Positions 20,941 to 31,424 of a DNA stretch of 64,000 nucleotides are shown here, piece by piece. Numbering within the stretch: position 1 is the stretch's first letter; each line of letters begins with the position of its first letter. The stretch is from Viola odorata (taxonomy: Eukaryota > Streptophyta > Magnoliopsida > Malpighiales > Violaceae), in NCBI GenBank assembly GCA_963691705.1, contig OY829540.1, positions 65,024,367-65,088,366 of the forward strand, written 5' to 3'. The notes beneath the pieces were generated by a model, which made no database searches, was not told where the DNA came from, and worked only from the letters and a program-made list of their open reading frames with translations. Position numbers and translations under genes: made by a program.

Positions 20941-21774
20941 CTCCCCCTCAACACCAACTTTCGCCTTTTTCACCATACCAAGTTGATGACAGAATTTTTC
21001 AAACTTACTGCCACTCAAACTTTTTGTAAACAAATCTGCAGCTTGATCTTCTGTCTTAACATGCTCCAATCCAATTTCTTCTTGCAAAACCTTTTCCCTG
21101 ATAAAATGATAATGCACTTCCACGTGCTTAGTTCTTGCATGAAAAACTGGATTCTCTGCCAGACGTATTGCCGACAAATTATCGCAATACAAAGGAATTG
21201 CATACTCTATTGCTTGATGCAAGTCCTCCAGTAGCTGCATCAACCAAGTACTCTCTTGAGCTGCCATTGCTGCTGCTCGGTACTCTGCTTCTGTTGTCGA
21301 TAAAGACACTGTTGGTTGTCTTTTGCTACACCAAGAAACTGCTCCAGATCCAAGCATAAAAATATACCCTGTAGTTGAGCGTCGGGTATCATGATCACCT
21401 GCATAGTCAGCATCACAGTAGCCAATTAGTTTGCCATCTCCACCTTTCTTGTACGTAATACCATAGCCAAGTGTATTCTTCACGTATCTCAAAATTCGCC
21501 GAACTGCTTCGAGGTGAGGCTTCTTTGGATTTTGCATGTACCGACTCATCACACCAACTGCATAAGAAATATCAGGTCTTGTTAAGGTTAAGTAGATTAA
21601 ACTACCAACCAACTGTCGGTACATTGTTGCATCTTCCAAGTCTTTCCCTTCATTAGCGCACATCTTTGCGTTTGGCTCCATTGGTGTCGAAACTGGCTTG
21701 CAGTTAAGCATTCCAAACTTCTTTAACAGATCATTGGAGTACTTTTGCTGATGGAGGAATATTCCTTCAGGAGT
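20938..21774 (-). CDS. Element C polyprotein, C-terminal part (end of RT, RNase H)
   Basis: The frame continues exactly from 38577 after removal of element B and one ACGAT copy: EVDR joins [17 protein letters not shown]. It carries the copia RT tail ([29 protein letters not shown]) and RNase H ([39 protein letters not shown]). The stop codon TGA (20940-20938) is the first three bases of the 3' LTR. There are no frameshifts. With 38577-41789 it makes a 1349-codon ORF. Confidence 0.92.
   Translation of the reverse strand, partial: TPEGIFLHQQKYSNDLLKKFGMLNCKPVSTPMEPNAKMCANEGKDLEDATMYRQLVGSLIYLTLTRPDISYAVGVMSRYMQNPKKPHLEAVRRILRYVKNTLGYGITYKKGGDGKLIGYCDADYAGDHDTRRSTTGYIFMLGSGAVSWCSKRQPTVSLSTTEAEYRAAAMAAQESTWLMQLLEDLHQAIEYAIPLYCDNLSAIRLAENPVFHARTKHVEVHYHFIREKVLQEEIGLEHVKTEDQAADLFTKSLSGSKFEKFCHQLGMVKKAKVGVEGE
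20941..20955 (-). promoter_or_regulatory. Element C polypurine tract, overlapping the end of pol
   Basis: On the minus strand GGTGTTGAGGGGGAG abuts the 3' LTR. It also encodes the last five residues of the polyprotein (GVEGE). Confidence 0.85.
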
Positions 21775-21779
21775 ACGAT

Positions 21780-24412
21780 TGTTGCTACCCGAATTTTGAC
21801 ACGATTAGGTTAATTATTGCATACCCCCATTTTTATTCATTCTATTATTTATTTCTGTAGTATTTATTTTAATACCTATCGTATATTTATTTCGTATCGT
21901 ATTACCCTTTTTCTTCCTCCTTCTCCGTAAATCTTGGCTCCTTCAAACGTTCAATTTGTTATCATCATTAAAAGAAAGGCATCTTCATTACCCTTTTCTA
22001 AAATCCTCCGTAAATCTTGGCTTTCTTTTTTCCTTTAAACCATTCCCTCTTCATTCCTTCAAACGTTCAAAATTTGTTTCATCATTAAAGGAAAAACACC
22101 ATCATTTTACCCCTACTAATTAACTCCATAAAATCCCTCCCCATTTTTGACAAAAGGGGATCCGATTACTTTGATCCTCCCGATCTACACCCTCGCTCCC
22201 TCTCAACTCGTCTCTCCCTCTCAAACCAGCACCAAATCAGCACCTAAACCAGCACCAAATCAGTAACAAAACAACCCCAAATCAGCACCTAAACCAGCAC
22301 ACAAATCAACACCAAAACAGCCCCAAATCAACCCCCAAACCAGCACCAAATCAGTAACAAAACAACCCCAAATCAGACCCGAAATCAGCCCCAAAATCCA
22401 CCCAAACATCCCCAAAAATCAGTAACAAAACAACCCCAAATCAGACCCGAAATCAGCCCCAAATCAGACACGAAATCAGCCCCAAATCAGTCCCAAAATC
22501 AGCCCCAACATACACACAAAAACCACCCAAAAATAGCCCCAAAATCACCCAAAAATCTGCACACAAAAAAACCACCCAAAAACAGCCTCAAAATCACCTA
22601 GAAATCTGCACCCAAACTGCTCCAAAACCTCCATCAAAACAGCCCCGAAGACAGCCACGCTGCTCAGCACCACCGCCGCTTCCTCCCTCGTCACCGCACT
22701 ACAACTACACCGACACAGTAATCTCCTTTTTATTTTCTTGTCACCATGATATTTGTTTGTTTGATGGGTTAATTGTGCAGGAAAGAGGCTAAGAAAAAAA
22801 AAGAATAAGAATGAGATGTTGGTAGGTGCAGGTGGCGTAGAGAGGAAAGAAGAAGATGAGATGCAATTTGTATTTTTTTAGGTTAATTGTTAAGTGTTTG
22901 TTTGGGCTAAAAAAAAGAGAGAAGTGGTGCATTTGTTTTAATTTTGGTAGGAAATGGGCCGGCCCCTGTAAAGGAAGGAAAGAGGCTTGGTTTGGTTGTT
23001 TAATTTTGGGTGATGGGCTGGCCCATTAGAAGTGTTTGTAATATTTATTTATTTGCTTCTTTATTTTTATTACTCGTGCTACTAACTAATCGGTGATGCA
23101 GGTATCCGCTCGAGGAGATGTTCGTTAGTTATTCTATTTACTATATGATCGAATGCATGATTATTTAGAACTGCTAGAATTTAAATTAACTTATTTCGCA
23201 TCAGAATTAATTTATATCAACGACTCCCTTTAATAATTTTACTCAAATCGACCCTTGCTTGAACGAATTAGGATCAGTAATTACTCAACTTTAATTTTTA
23301 TTAAATGTATGAAATAAAATAGGATTAGTAATAAACATCACTCTTTAATTTAATTGCATGATTATTAATTACTAAAATCCTTAAATCTTCAATAAATCCC
23401 CACAAATCAAAATGAATAAAATCAATCTAAGAAAGCTAAACAAAGTAGTAAATAAACATAGGATTCAAATCCTTCTCCAATAACTTAGGTTCACTCGAAA
23501 ATTATAGAATAGTAAATCACCAAAGAGAATAATCATTTGGAAGTGAAAAGATAGTAAATGGGCCTTAAGCCCAATTCGTAGAAAATACCTCCATATTAAT
23601 CCCTCTTAAAAATTCCTAAAAATGAGATTTTAAATCTTTAATGTTGTGTGATCATTTAGATTTAGAAATCCCTTATTATTTATTTTGCGCTCACGAATGT
23701 ATTTTAATTTATGCTATCTTGATGAATGTGTTATGTGCGCGGCTTCGACCCCACTTCCCAGGTTTTTCTCTTTTCAACGTGTTTTCGCATTCACTCAAAA
23801 ATGGTACTTTGCTAGTCTATACATGCTTAGAATCACATAGTAAATAGGATTAATCACGTGCATCGGCCCGATGATGATAGTGATCCATCGTTGTTCACTA
23901 GGATCGTCGCTTTGGTAAAGACTAATAAAACGGTAGTAATCCCACCAATTTTGCATGTAATCGGACTAATCTTGAACTCGGCTAAATATAACCGGAATAG
24001 GTATACAACCAACCTTCTTTATCTTTTAGAAAATAAAAAAAAATGTTATTTTCTGTTAAACAACTCGACAATAATTAGGATAAAATCAATCCAATCAACT
24101 AAAAACTAATGCGACGATTCTCCCCTGAGGGCCAAACTAATTGTTTTCAATGTGATTTTTAAACACCTCTTTTTTAGAACCGGTAACCTTTTTTAGGATG
24201 AGACTCGGGTGCCTAACACCTTCCCGAGTTCATAATACGACCCCGAACCATCGTTCTAGGGTTTAGACCCTTTTTATTTGTGCCTTAGTTTTTGTTTTAT
24301 TTTCTTTTTTTCAGACTTTTAGGTTTCCCTAAACCTTAGAAAAATAGGGTGGCGACTTCATTGTTATGTGTAATTTCATTGCGTCCCGAATTTCGCTCGC
24401 GACGGCGCGACA
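21780..24412 (+). repeat. Element B 5' LTR (2633 bp)
   Basis: It aligns base for base with 35944-38576. It includes a long array of 'ccccaaatcag/caccaaatcag' type units (22225-22620), a GC-rich stretch, and the conserved tail around 'gcctaacaccttcccgagtt'. The short open frames near 23641-24109 occur identically in both LTRs and are not genes. Confidence 0.96.
22225..22620. repeat. Short tandem repeats in LTR B ('accaaatcag / accccaaatcag')
   Basis: About 30 units of 10-14 bp ('ccccaaatcag', 'caccaaatcag', 'aaccagcac', 'ccaaaaatc') occupy this stretch, and again 36389-36784 in the other LTR. Purine and pyrimidine bias is strong; there is no coding potential. Confidence 0.8.
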
Positions 24413-24415
24413 GTT

Positions 24416-24433
24416 TGGCGACTTCACTGGGGA
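24416..24433 (+). promoter_or_regulatory. Element B primer binding site
   Basis: TGGCGACTTCACTGGGGA starts three bases after the LTR. Element H carries the same sequence on the other strand. Ogre elements are generally reported as tRNA-Arg-primed; I have not verified the tRNA match. Confidence 0.8.
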
Positions 24434-25010
24434 ATTTAGGGTCGAAGCCGGAATTATTTGCTCGAGGTGTTTATTGTTGTTTATCTGTTTACCTGCTTTG
24501 ATATCAATTGTTGTCTTCTCACTCGCATCACGCGTAATGCCCTGCCGCCGGGCCCTTCCCAAAGAGGATTAGGTTGGTATTAGTGAAGCCCTGATGGACT
24601 TAGGTCCCAGTAAGCTTTCATGAACCCTAAACTCGGACTAGAACCCCTAAATGGGTGAGCGCCCTGATGGACTTAGGTCCCAGTAAGCAATCACGTATCC
24701 ATTTACTGAGGGACCACTTCTATGGTATCGTCCGGGAGCCCTTCAGCCAGTTAGAAGTAGTTGAAATCACCCCAGCATATGCATCATGATCGCATTCCAA
24801 TTTGCCTCATTATTGCCATAATATATTGTATATGCTCTAATTTGCTGCACTATTGCCATGATATATCGCACGTATATTTTCCAATATTTACTTACTTATT
24901 CTTGTCCTTGTTATTTTTAACTATCCTTTCTCCGTATGTTTTATATATTCAAATTACTGATACATGAATTTTGTTTTACTGATATAGGACCCATCCCATT
25001 TATTCACTCA
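24434..25010 (+). other. Element B leader
   Basis: Non-coding leader with a 28 bp exact direct repeat beginning 'ccctgatggacttaggtccc' (about 24589 and 24661). It ends with 'ttttactgatatag' (24985), a possible splice acceptor just before the ORF1 ATG. Confidence 0.7.
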
Positions 25011-26762
25011 ATGGCGACACCCACGATGCTTTCACTTGATACTTTTGGGAAGTTGAGTTACAATGATCAGTCTACGCGAGGGGATATGCTGAAATCAGAT
25101 TTTGTTCCTGATGTTATGATCAAGACTGGTGTGGAGATGATAGAGTTTGATATTACAGAAATCAAGAAATTGAGGAATGAGTTGTCCACAGAGGAGAAAG
25201 TGCAATTCCAGAATAATTATGGGAAACTCTCAATGCTAATAGATGTGAAAGTCGACTTGAGTTGCATCCGAGCAGCTCTGAAGTTCTGGGACCCTTATTA
25301 CCGTTGCTTCTCTTTTGACAAAGGGATAGACTTGACTCCCACTCTAGAGGAATACGGTGCGTTGTTATGCCTCAGTTCCCCAATATCATGCGTTTATCAG
25401 AATATCCTCGTCGAGTCTGCTAGTGTCAAGTTAAGGATGGACATGCTGGTAGGAATCCCAGCTCGTTTGAAAAGTGGAAATTACATATGGTGCTGGTCAG
25501 ATATTGTAAAGCAATTTCGTTTGTCTCAAGGAGAGGAGCGTTTAAAGATTCTAGCCTTTGTCATAATGGGTTTAGTCTTGCTTCCTAAAATGAAAGACTG
25601 CGTTGATTTTGAGGCAGCCAATGTGTTTTATGAAATGGAGAGGAACGGAATCAACCCTACAACAGCTATTCTAGCAGAGACATTCCGCTCTTTGGACTTT
25701 TGCAGACGAACCAAAAGAGGGAAGCTTACTTGTTGCACTCAACTCTTAACTGTATGGTTGATTAGCCATTTTAAACAAAGACCAGATCAATCTTTGTTTT
25801 TTCCGAGCTACATAGGCATGAATCCTTTAGAGAAGGTAATTAAGGGGGTATGTGAAAAAATAGCTGTTGATAAATGGAAAATGGAAAACAAAGAGGCCTG
25901 GGTTGACAGATTCCTGAATCTTTCTGAAAAAGATATCGACAGACACGCCAAATGGTTGCGAGCTGCTAATCCTATTGTGAGTTGTGGGGACCTATTATGG
26001 GTCCCGTTAATCGGAGCGAGAGGATGTGTGCCCTATTGCCCAGCTCTTGTCCTTAGCCAATTTTGCATTATGCAAATTATTCCCGCCACTTTCGGTATGC
26101 CAAGCTCGAGTCTACCGCACTCAGAAGAGACTAACACTCTACGTCAGTATGTGAATGAATGGCGTACTCCATTTTGCCTTGAGGGACATACTATTCCTAC
26201 TCAGCCAACGAAGGAATACTCAGAATGGCGGAGGAACAGGATTAATGGAAATGTTTTGCCCCTTCCAGAAAACAGGAAGCCTATGGAGGAAGAAGGTGAA
26301 TGCCATGCCAATGCGGAGGTTAGTTATGTGGCTTATGCCCAGTTGATGGAGCAATTGCTAGTAGTGAAAGAAGAACGAGATCTGGTGATGAAAGAGAGGG
26401 ATAATCTGTTGATTGACAAGATGGATTTGGAGCTTAAGATACGTGGATTGGAGAGGCGTGATAGTGAGAACGTACGAATGAACCTTAGAAACCAAAGGAT
26501 AGCCAATGAAAATTTTAGAAGGAGATTGAAAGGAGAAGTCAACAAAAGGGAGATTTCAAGCGCTTTGGTCCGAGAGAAAGATACAATGATTGAGGTTTTG
26601 ACTGATCGCATCAAAGAAACAACCAGCATGGATGGAGAGAATCAAGTCTTGCAAGCCCGAGTGGCAGTTTTAGAAGCCGAATTAAAGGTGCAGAAGAAGA
26701 AGGTTGCCTTGATGGAGCAGATAGGAGAAAATTCCACCAGCAGTCAAGCCTCAAGATGTTGA
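25011..26762 (+). CDS. Element B ORF1, Ogre-type protein upstream of gag, function unknown
   Basis: I chose the ATG at 25011 (MATPTMLSLDTF); the frame is open upstream to 24936 but that part looks like leader and crosses a possible splice acceptor. The product is 583 residues. Residues about 60-420 form a globular region (AALKFWDPYYRCFSF, DLTPTLEEYGALL, CCTQLLTVWLISHF) like the plant proteins related to the mobile-domain/transposon-derived family. Residues about 450-575 are Glu/Lys/Arg-rich with heptad spacing, a probable coiled coil. An extra ORF in this position distinguishes Ogre from most gypsy elements; its job is not known. Confidence 0.88.
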   Translation: MATPTMLSLDTFGKLSYNDQSTRGDMLKSDFVPDVMIKTGVEMIEFDITEIKKLRNELSTEEKVQFQNNYGKLSMLIDVKVDLSCIRAALKFWDPYYRCFSFDKGIDLTPTLEEYGALLCLSSPISCVYQNILVESASVKLRMDMLVGIPARLKSGNYIWCWSDIVKQFRLSQGEERLKILAFVIMGLVLLPKMKDCVDFEAANVFYEMERNGINPTTAILAETFRSLDFCRRTKRGKLTCCTQLLTVWLISHFKQRPDQSLFFPSYIGMNPLEKVIKGVCEKIAVDKWKMENKEAWVDRFLNLSEKDIDRHAKWLRAANPIVSCGDLLWVPLIGARGCVPYCPALVLSQFCIMQIIPATFGMPSSSLPHSEETNTLRQYVNEWRTPFCLEGHTIPTQPTKEYSEWRRNRINGNVLPLPENRKPMEEEGECHANAEVSYVAYAQLMEQLLVVKEERDLVMKERDNLLIDKMDLELKIRGLERRDSENVRMNLRNQRIANENFRRRLKGEVNKREISSALVREKDTMIEVLTDRIKETTSMDGENQVLQARVAVLEAELKVQKKKVALMEQIGENSTSSQASRC

Positions 26763-27497
26763 TTTATTTTAATGGTTGTATTATTTTAATGAGAGCAAGT
26801 ACTTGGTGGTGTCTTACTTTGGATGTACCTTTTTCAAATAATTGGTCACAATCGTATGGTTACCATTTGCAACTGCTTGACCTTTCCTTCATTTTTGTTG
26901 CTTGCTTCGAGGCCTCTCTTTTATTTCCCTTTGCATTTTCGGGAAGGAATAAAAGGTTCCCTTTGTGATTTCAAGGATGAATTGAAGCCCTTCTCTTGCA
27001 AAATGGATTGGACAACTGGAGACAGATAGAGAAGATTATTTATGATCCAAGATTGAATTTGGATTTTGGAAAAGAAACGTAAGGGGCGGGGACCCTAGCT
27101 TTGTTAAAGGCTAGGAAAGGCTGTCACTTACGGGACCCTCCATCTTCCATCTTGATCAAGGAACCGTCAATATATGCTATCGGAAATGAATAGAAGCTTC
27201 CCTTTGGATTTCGGGAATGGATAGAAGCTTCCCTAGTAACCTTCGTCAGTGTGATGATTTGAAGATTACCTCATGTTCCTTTCCCTCCGAATCTCAAAAG
27301 TATCAAGTGAAAGATCGAAGAGGAGCCAGAGATTTGAATAAACGGAGTGGAGTCCTCAAGGTAGCATTTCTGTCTGTTATTATTATTATTCCTAAGAATT
27401 TACACCTACCTTTTCTCTTTGTTTTCAGAAAAAGATAGCTCCCAAGAAAAGAACTATTCCTCAAAAGCTCCATGCTACCAGACTTCAAACACGGAAA
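26763..27497 (+). other. Element B spacer between ORF1 and gag, with a possible small intron
   Basis: There is no independent gene. 27361-27428 (AAG|GTAGCA to TTTTCAG) could be a 68 bp intron. The 23 codons upstream of the gag ATG (from 27429, KKIAPKKRTIPQ...) are open and in frame with gag. Gag may therefore start further upstream in a spliced RNA. Confidence 0.5.
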
Positions 27498-30400
27498 ATG
27501 GCGGAACAAGTGGTGACGGATAAGGCATTCGAAACAAGGATAGCAGAATTGGAGGAGCAACTTCGCACTACCAGGGAACGGGCACTCCAAGCTGAAAAAG
27601 AGCGGGATGACATGATGCATGCTAAGACCCGGAAAGATCCTGAAGGGCCAACTCTTGACTATCCTCTTGGTTTTTACCCCTCTTCCAGTCATGCGACGGG
27701 ACCTATCTCTTCATCTGTTGCTGCGGGTTCATCCATTTCTCAGCCATTTTCCAGTCAAGGGGTCCAGCCAACCCTAGACTATCCTCTTGGTTTTTATCCC
27801 TCTTCCAGTCATGCGACGGGACCTATCTCTTCATCTATTGCTACGGGTTCGTCCATTTCTCAACCATTTTCCAGTCAAGGGGTCCAGTGGAAATGGCAAA
27901 GTCCTTTCCTTGGTTTCAACTCATTCACTACGCCGGCCGTCACAAGTACTGTTATTAGTACATTTGGACAAGACATTCCGCCTCTTAATCCTTCTCTTGC
28001 TGATCTCACTCTCGGTTCTGGCAAAAAACAGGATCACTCAGAACTCCAGTATGTCCAACCGACTCAAAGCTACCCTACTCAGCTTGTAGGTCCTGAACTT
28101 TCAAGAGTTCTATTCCCTAGTGGGAATCAGACCCAACCGCAGGGTTCTTTTGAGCATCCGCAAACTATTGGTTTTGGCCCCGTTAAAGCGGAAGAGTCCA
28201 GTCGTGATAGGTTGAGCCTGCTAGAGGAAAGACTAAGGGCGGTGGAAGGAGCAGACCCCTTTGATCCTATGGGTCCCGCTGATATGTGCATGGTACCAGG
28301 GATCACGATGCCCCTGAACTTCAAAATTCCAGAATTTGAGAAGTATACTGGAATTGAATGCCCCAAGACTCATCTCAGAATTTACTGCAACAAAATGTCC
28401 GAAGTGATACATAATGAGCCTCTATTGATTCACCTATTTAGAGAAAGTTTGGCCAGGCATGCTTTGACTTGGTACATGGGTTTGGATAGAATCAAGATTC
28501 GGACTTGGAGAGATTTATCTGATGCTTTCCTAAAGCAATACAAGTTTAATACAGAAGTGGCGCCTGACCGTTCTGATTTGCAGAACATGGAGAAGAAGGA
28601 TAATGAAATGGTGAAGGCTTATGCTCAAAGATGGAGAGAGCTGGCTGCAAGGATTTATCCCCCTTTGAATGACAAGGAGCTTGTGTCCATTTTTGTGAAT
28701 ACTTTCAAGTCCCCCTATTACACGTATCTGATTTCCAACCCATCTAGTAGCTTTTCCGACATGGTCTTAGTTGCTGAAAGAGTTGAACAAGGAATTAAGT
28801 CAGGAAGGATCATTGTTCCCACGCCAGAGGTAACACCTAAGAAAACGCCCATCCCGAAGAAAGATGTCAGCTTTGTTTCCCCCCAGCCAACTCATCAAAA
28901 ACCTTTTCCGCCACCTCCACCTTATTCCTCGCCACTACCATACCCTTTCCCATCACCACCACCACCACCATCACTATATCAACCTACCTTCTTCCCATCG
29001 ATGCCTGTTGCCAACGTGGTTCCTCAATACCCAGCATCATTTCCACCTTTCCCATCACCTCCACCACAAATGCCACAACAACCTACGCAACCAAGACCAT
29101 ATAACCCACTAAAAAACCCAAACAACCAAAATAATCGCTGGAACCATGAACCGTTACCTCCTCTTCCTGTTCCTTTGGGGGAAATCTACAAACATCTTCT
29201 AGCAGCAGGGCAGATTGCACCTACTCCAATCCAACCTCTCCAACCTCCTTACCCAAAATGGTACGACCCAAATGCTAGATGCACATACCATGCTGGAGCC
29301 CCAGGACACACTCTAGAGAATTGTACTGCTTTTAAGGGAAAGGTTCATCATCTGATCAAGTGTGGATGGATCTCTTTCGAAGGGTTAGCCAAAGGACCTA
29401 ATACGACCACCAACCCTCTTCCAAACCATGCCCTAGGTGGTGGAAGAGTGAATGTTGTTTCTGTGGAAGAATCTGTTAACCATTCCCCGTCAATATTGGG
29501 ATTACCCCGAAAAGAGCTTTTTCATGCACTAGTCCAAAGAGGATATCTTCAACGCTTCGAAAATAGCAGTTGCTTGTTTTGCCCGGAGGCAAGAAAACAT
29601 GGAATCCAAGACTGTGCAGTGTTCTTGCAGAAAGTGGAACAGTTGATGGATTTTGGGATTATTCAGATTGAGAAGAAGACCTATGTGGCGGAAGAGGTTG
29701 GTGTCATTGGGGATGATTTTTCTTCCCCTTATTCCCTTGAGTATATATCCCAAACTGGCACCTCCACCATGGCTCCTCCCAAGCTAGTCTTCAAGTTTTC
29801 CCAGAACATTCCTACTAAGGATTTGCACGCCGTCCCTTTCAATTATGGGTACGAAGTTGTCACTACCCCTCCTTTTGTTGCGCCAACAGGGCCAGTAATG
29901 GGTGAAACTTCTAATATTGGGGGCATGACTCGGAGCGGGAGGTGTTATGTCTCTGAAGAAGTTGAGCAACAAAGGCAAGCCAGAGGAAAAGGTTTGATGT
30001 TACCTGAGAAGATAACTGAAAAAGTACAAGAATCAAATAAACCCGTGTCTGAGGATGACGCAACTGAATTTCTGAAGATCATGAAGCAAAGCGAATTCAG
30101 TATCCTTGAGCAGCTGAAGAAAACCCCAGCTCGTATTTCTATCATGGAGTTAATCCTTACTTCAGAACCACATCGCCGAGCCCTCTTAAAAATGTTGAAT
30201 GAAGCCTTTGTAACTAAGGATATTACTGTGGAAGGAGTGGGGAACCTAATTGGAAGAATTCAGGCTGTGAGTAGCATTACCTTTTCCGAAGAAGAGATGG
30301 ACCCGGCCGGGACCGGTCATAACAAAGCTCTCTATATCACGGTAGAATGCAAGGGCCATGTCGTAGCAAAGGCCTTGATTGACAATGGGTCTGCACTGAA

Positions 30401-31274
30401 TGTCTTACCTAAACATGTCCTTGAACAGCTGCCAGTTGATATATCTCATATGAAGCCGAGTGGGATGATGGCTAGAGCTTTTGATGGTACTATCCGAGAA
30501 ATCATTGGAAACATTGATTTAGATGTGGTTATTGGCCCCCATACCTTCACTTTAACCTTCCAGGTAATGGAAATCCGACCTGCTTATAGTATGCTTCTGG
30601 GACGACCATGGATCCACTCAGCAGGAGCTGTTCCTTCTTCCTTACACCAATGCATCAAGTATGTGATGGATGGTGTCCTCATCACGGTAAAGGCAGAGGA
30701 AGCTTTGATTTTGGCTAAGCATTCTTCCGTGCCCTACATCGAGACTACTGAAACTTTGGAGAGTTCATTCCAAGCTTTTGAGATCGTGAATGCCGATTGG
30801 ATAAAAGAAGGATCCCCCATTCCTGAGCCTAAGATCTCTAAAGCTGCCATAATGACTGCCAAGGTGATGCTGAAAGATGGTTTCCAGTTTGAAAAGGGGC
30901 TCGGGGTCAAGTTACAAGGATCGAAGAGTTTGGCGTCCGCCAAGAGCTTTGGAGATCGTTTCGGTTTGGGGTACAAGCCCAGCAAGGCCGATTTTGATAG
31001 GGTCTCTAAAGAGAAGAAGGAAAGACGTCTCGCTAAGTTGTTTGGGCGTGTTGTGCCAAACATGAAGATGGTTATCCCTCACATTAGGGTAACATTCCCT
31101 TTTGCAGCTGAAGTCATCAACCCTGGTTCTGTCGTGATCAAAACAGCTTCGAACTTCCACATTTGTACTCTTGGAGAAGAAGAACCGTCTCACAGTTCAT
31201 TCATTTCCGTGAAGAAGTCTGGGGAGCTAGTGTGCAACTGGACCGCTACCGTGCTTCCCGATGTCTCTATGTAA
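27498..31274 (+). CDS. Element B gag-protease with G-patch-like tail
   Basis: 1258 residues, intact. Residues 1-40 look coiled-coil; two 40-residue direct repeats (LDYPLGFYPSSSHATGP...) lie at about 51-130. The gag core is at about 270-440 (FKIPEFEKYTG, ALTWYMGLDRIKIRTWRDLSDAF). A Pro-rich region follows (450-600). Two degenerate Cys/His knuckles are visible (CTYHAGAPGHTLENC and CLFCPEARKHGIQDC). The aspartic protease has ALIDNGSALNVLP near 955-970 and LLGRPWIHSAGAVPSSLHQ. Residues about 1110-1190 are Gly-rich with GLGVKLQG and GLGYKPSKADFDR, like a G-patch. The frame ends ATG-TAA, where the TAA belongs to the donor site of an intron. Confidence 0.93.
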   Translation: MAEQVVTDKAFETRIAELEEQLRTTRERALQAEKERDDMMHAKTRKDPEGPTLDYPLGFYPSSSHATGPISSSVAAGSSISQPFSSQGVQPTLDYPLGFYPSSSHATGPISSSIATGSSISQPFSSQGVQWKWQSPFLGFNSFTTPAVTSTVISTFGQDIPPLNPSLADLTLGSGKKQDHSELQYVQPTQSYPTQLVGPELSRVLFPSGNQTQPQGSFEHPQTIGFGPVKAEESSRDRLSLLEERLRAVEGADPFDPMGPADMCMVPGITMPLNFKIPEFEKYTGIECPKTHLRIYCNKMSEVIHNEPLLIHLFRESLARHALTWYMGLDRIKIRTWRDLSDAFLKQYKFNTEVAPDRSDLQNMEKKDNEMVKAYAQRWRELAARIYPPLNDKELVSIFVNTFKSPYYTYLISNPSSSFSDMVLVAERVEQGIKSGRIIVPTPEVTPKKTPIPKKDVSFVSPQPTHQKPFPPPPPYSSPLPYPFPSPPPPPSLYQPTFFPSMPVANVVPQYPASFPPFPSPPPQMPQQPTQPRPYNPLKNPNNQNNRWNHEPLPPLPVPLGEIYKHLLAAGQIAPTPIQPLQPPYPKWYDPNARCTYHAGAPGHTLENCTAFKGKVHHLIKCGWISFEGLAKGPNTTTNPLPNHALGGGRVNVVSVEESVNHSPSILGLPRKELFHALVQRGYLQRFENSSCLFCPEARKHGIQDCAVFLQKVEQLMDFGIIQIEKKTYVAEEVGVIGDDFSSPYSLEYISQTGTSTMAPPKLVFKFSQNIPTKDLHAVPFNYGYEVVTTPPFVAPTGPVMGETSNIGGMTRSGRCYVSEEVEQQRQARGKGLMLPEKITEKVQESNKPVSEDDATEFLKIMKQSEFSILEQLKKTPARISIMELILTSEPHRRALLKMLNEAFVTKDITVEGVGNLIGRIQAVSSITFSEEEMDPAGTGHNKALYITVECKGHVVAKALIDNGSALNVLPKHVLEQLPVDISHMKPSGMMARAFDGTIREIIGNIDLDVVIGPHTFTLTFQVMEIRPAYSMLLGRPWIHSAGAVPSSLHQCIKYVMDGVLITVKAEEALILAKHSSVPYIETTETLESSFQAFEIVNADWIKEGSPIPEPKISKAAIMTAKVMLKDGFQFEKGLGVKLQGSKSLASAKSFGDRFGLGYKPSKADFDRVSKEKKERRLAKLFGRVVPNMKMVIPHIRVTFPFAAEVINPGSVVIKTASNFHICTLGEEEPSHSSFISVKKSGELVCNWTATVLPDVSM

Positions 31275-31424
31275 TTTCTTTTTTCAAGACATGCATCCAT
31301 GGTTTTTAAATTTCCCTAAACGGAGAAAACTCTTTTGTAGAGCTTATGCTCCCTTTTATCGTATTAATATAATTACGCGGTTTCCTTTCCAAATATCTTT
31401 TGTCTTTTGTATTTTTATTTTCAG
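31271..31424 (+). other. Intron between protease and RT of element B (154 bp)
   Basis: The donor is CTCTAT|GTAATTTC and the acceptor ATTTTATTTTCAG|GATAAAT, preceded by a T-rich tract. Splicing joins AT (31269-31270) to G (31425), giving ATG, then ATA AAT ATT AAT in the pol frame. Without splicing, the ATG is followed by TAA and only gag-protease is made. An intron between protease and RT is known in Ogre elements. Confidence 0.85.

Noticed and set aside
22225..22620. Regularly spaced short repeats that might suggest a CRISPR-like array
   Set aside because: Units are 10-14 bp without unique spacers, in a plant LTR, and occur twice identically in the two LTRs.
23641..24109. Two small open frames in LTR B
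   Set aside because: They are repeated exactly at 37805-38273 in the other LTR and show no protein-like features.
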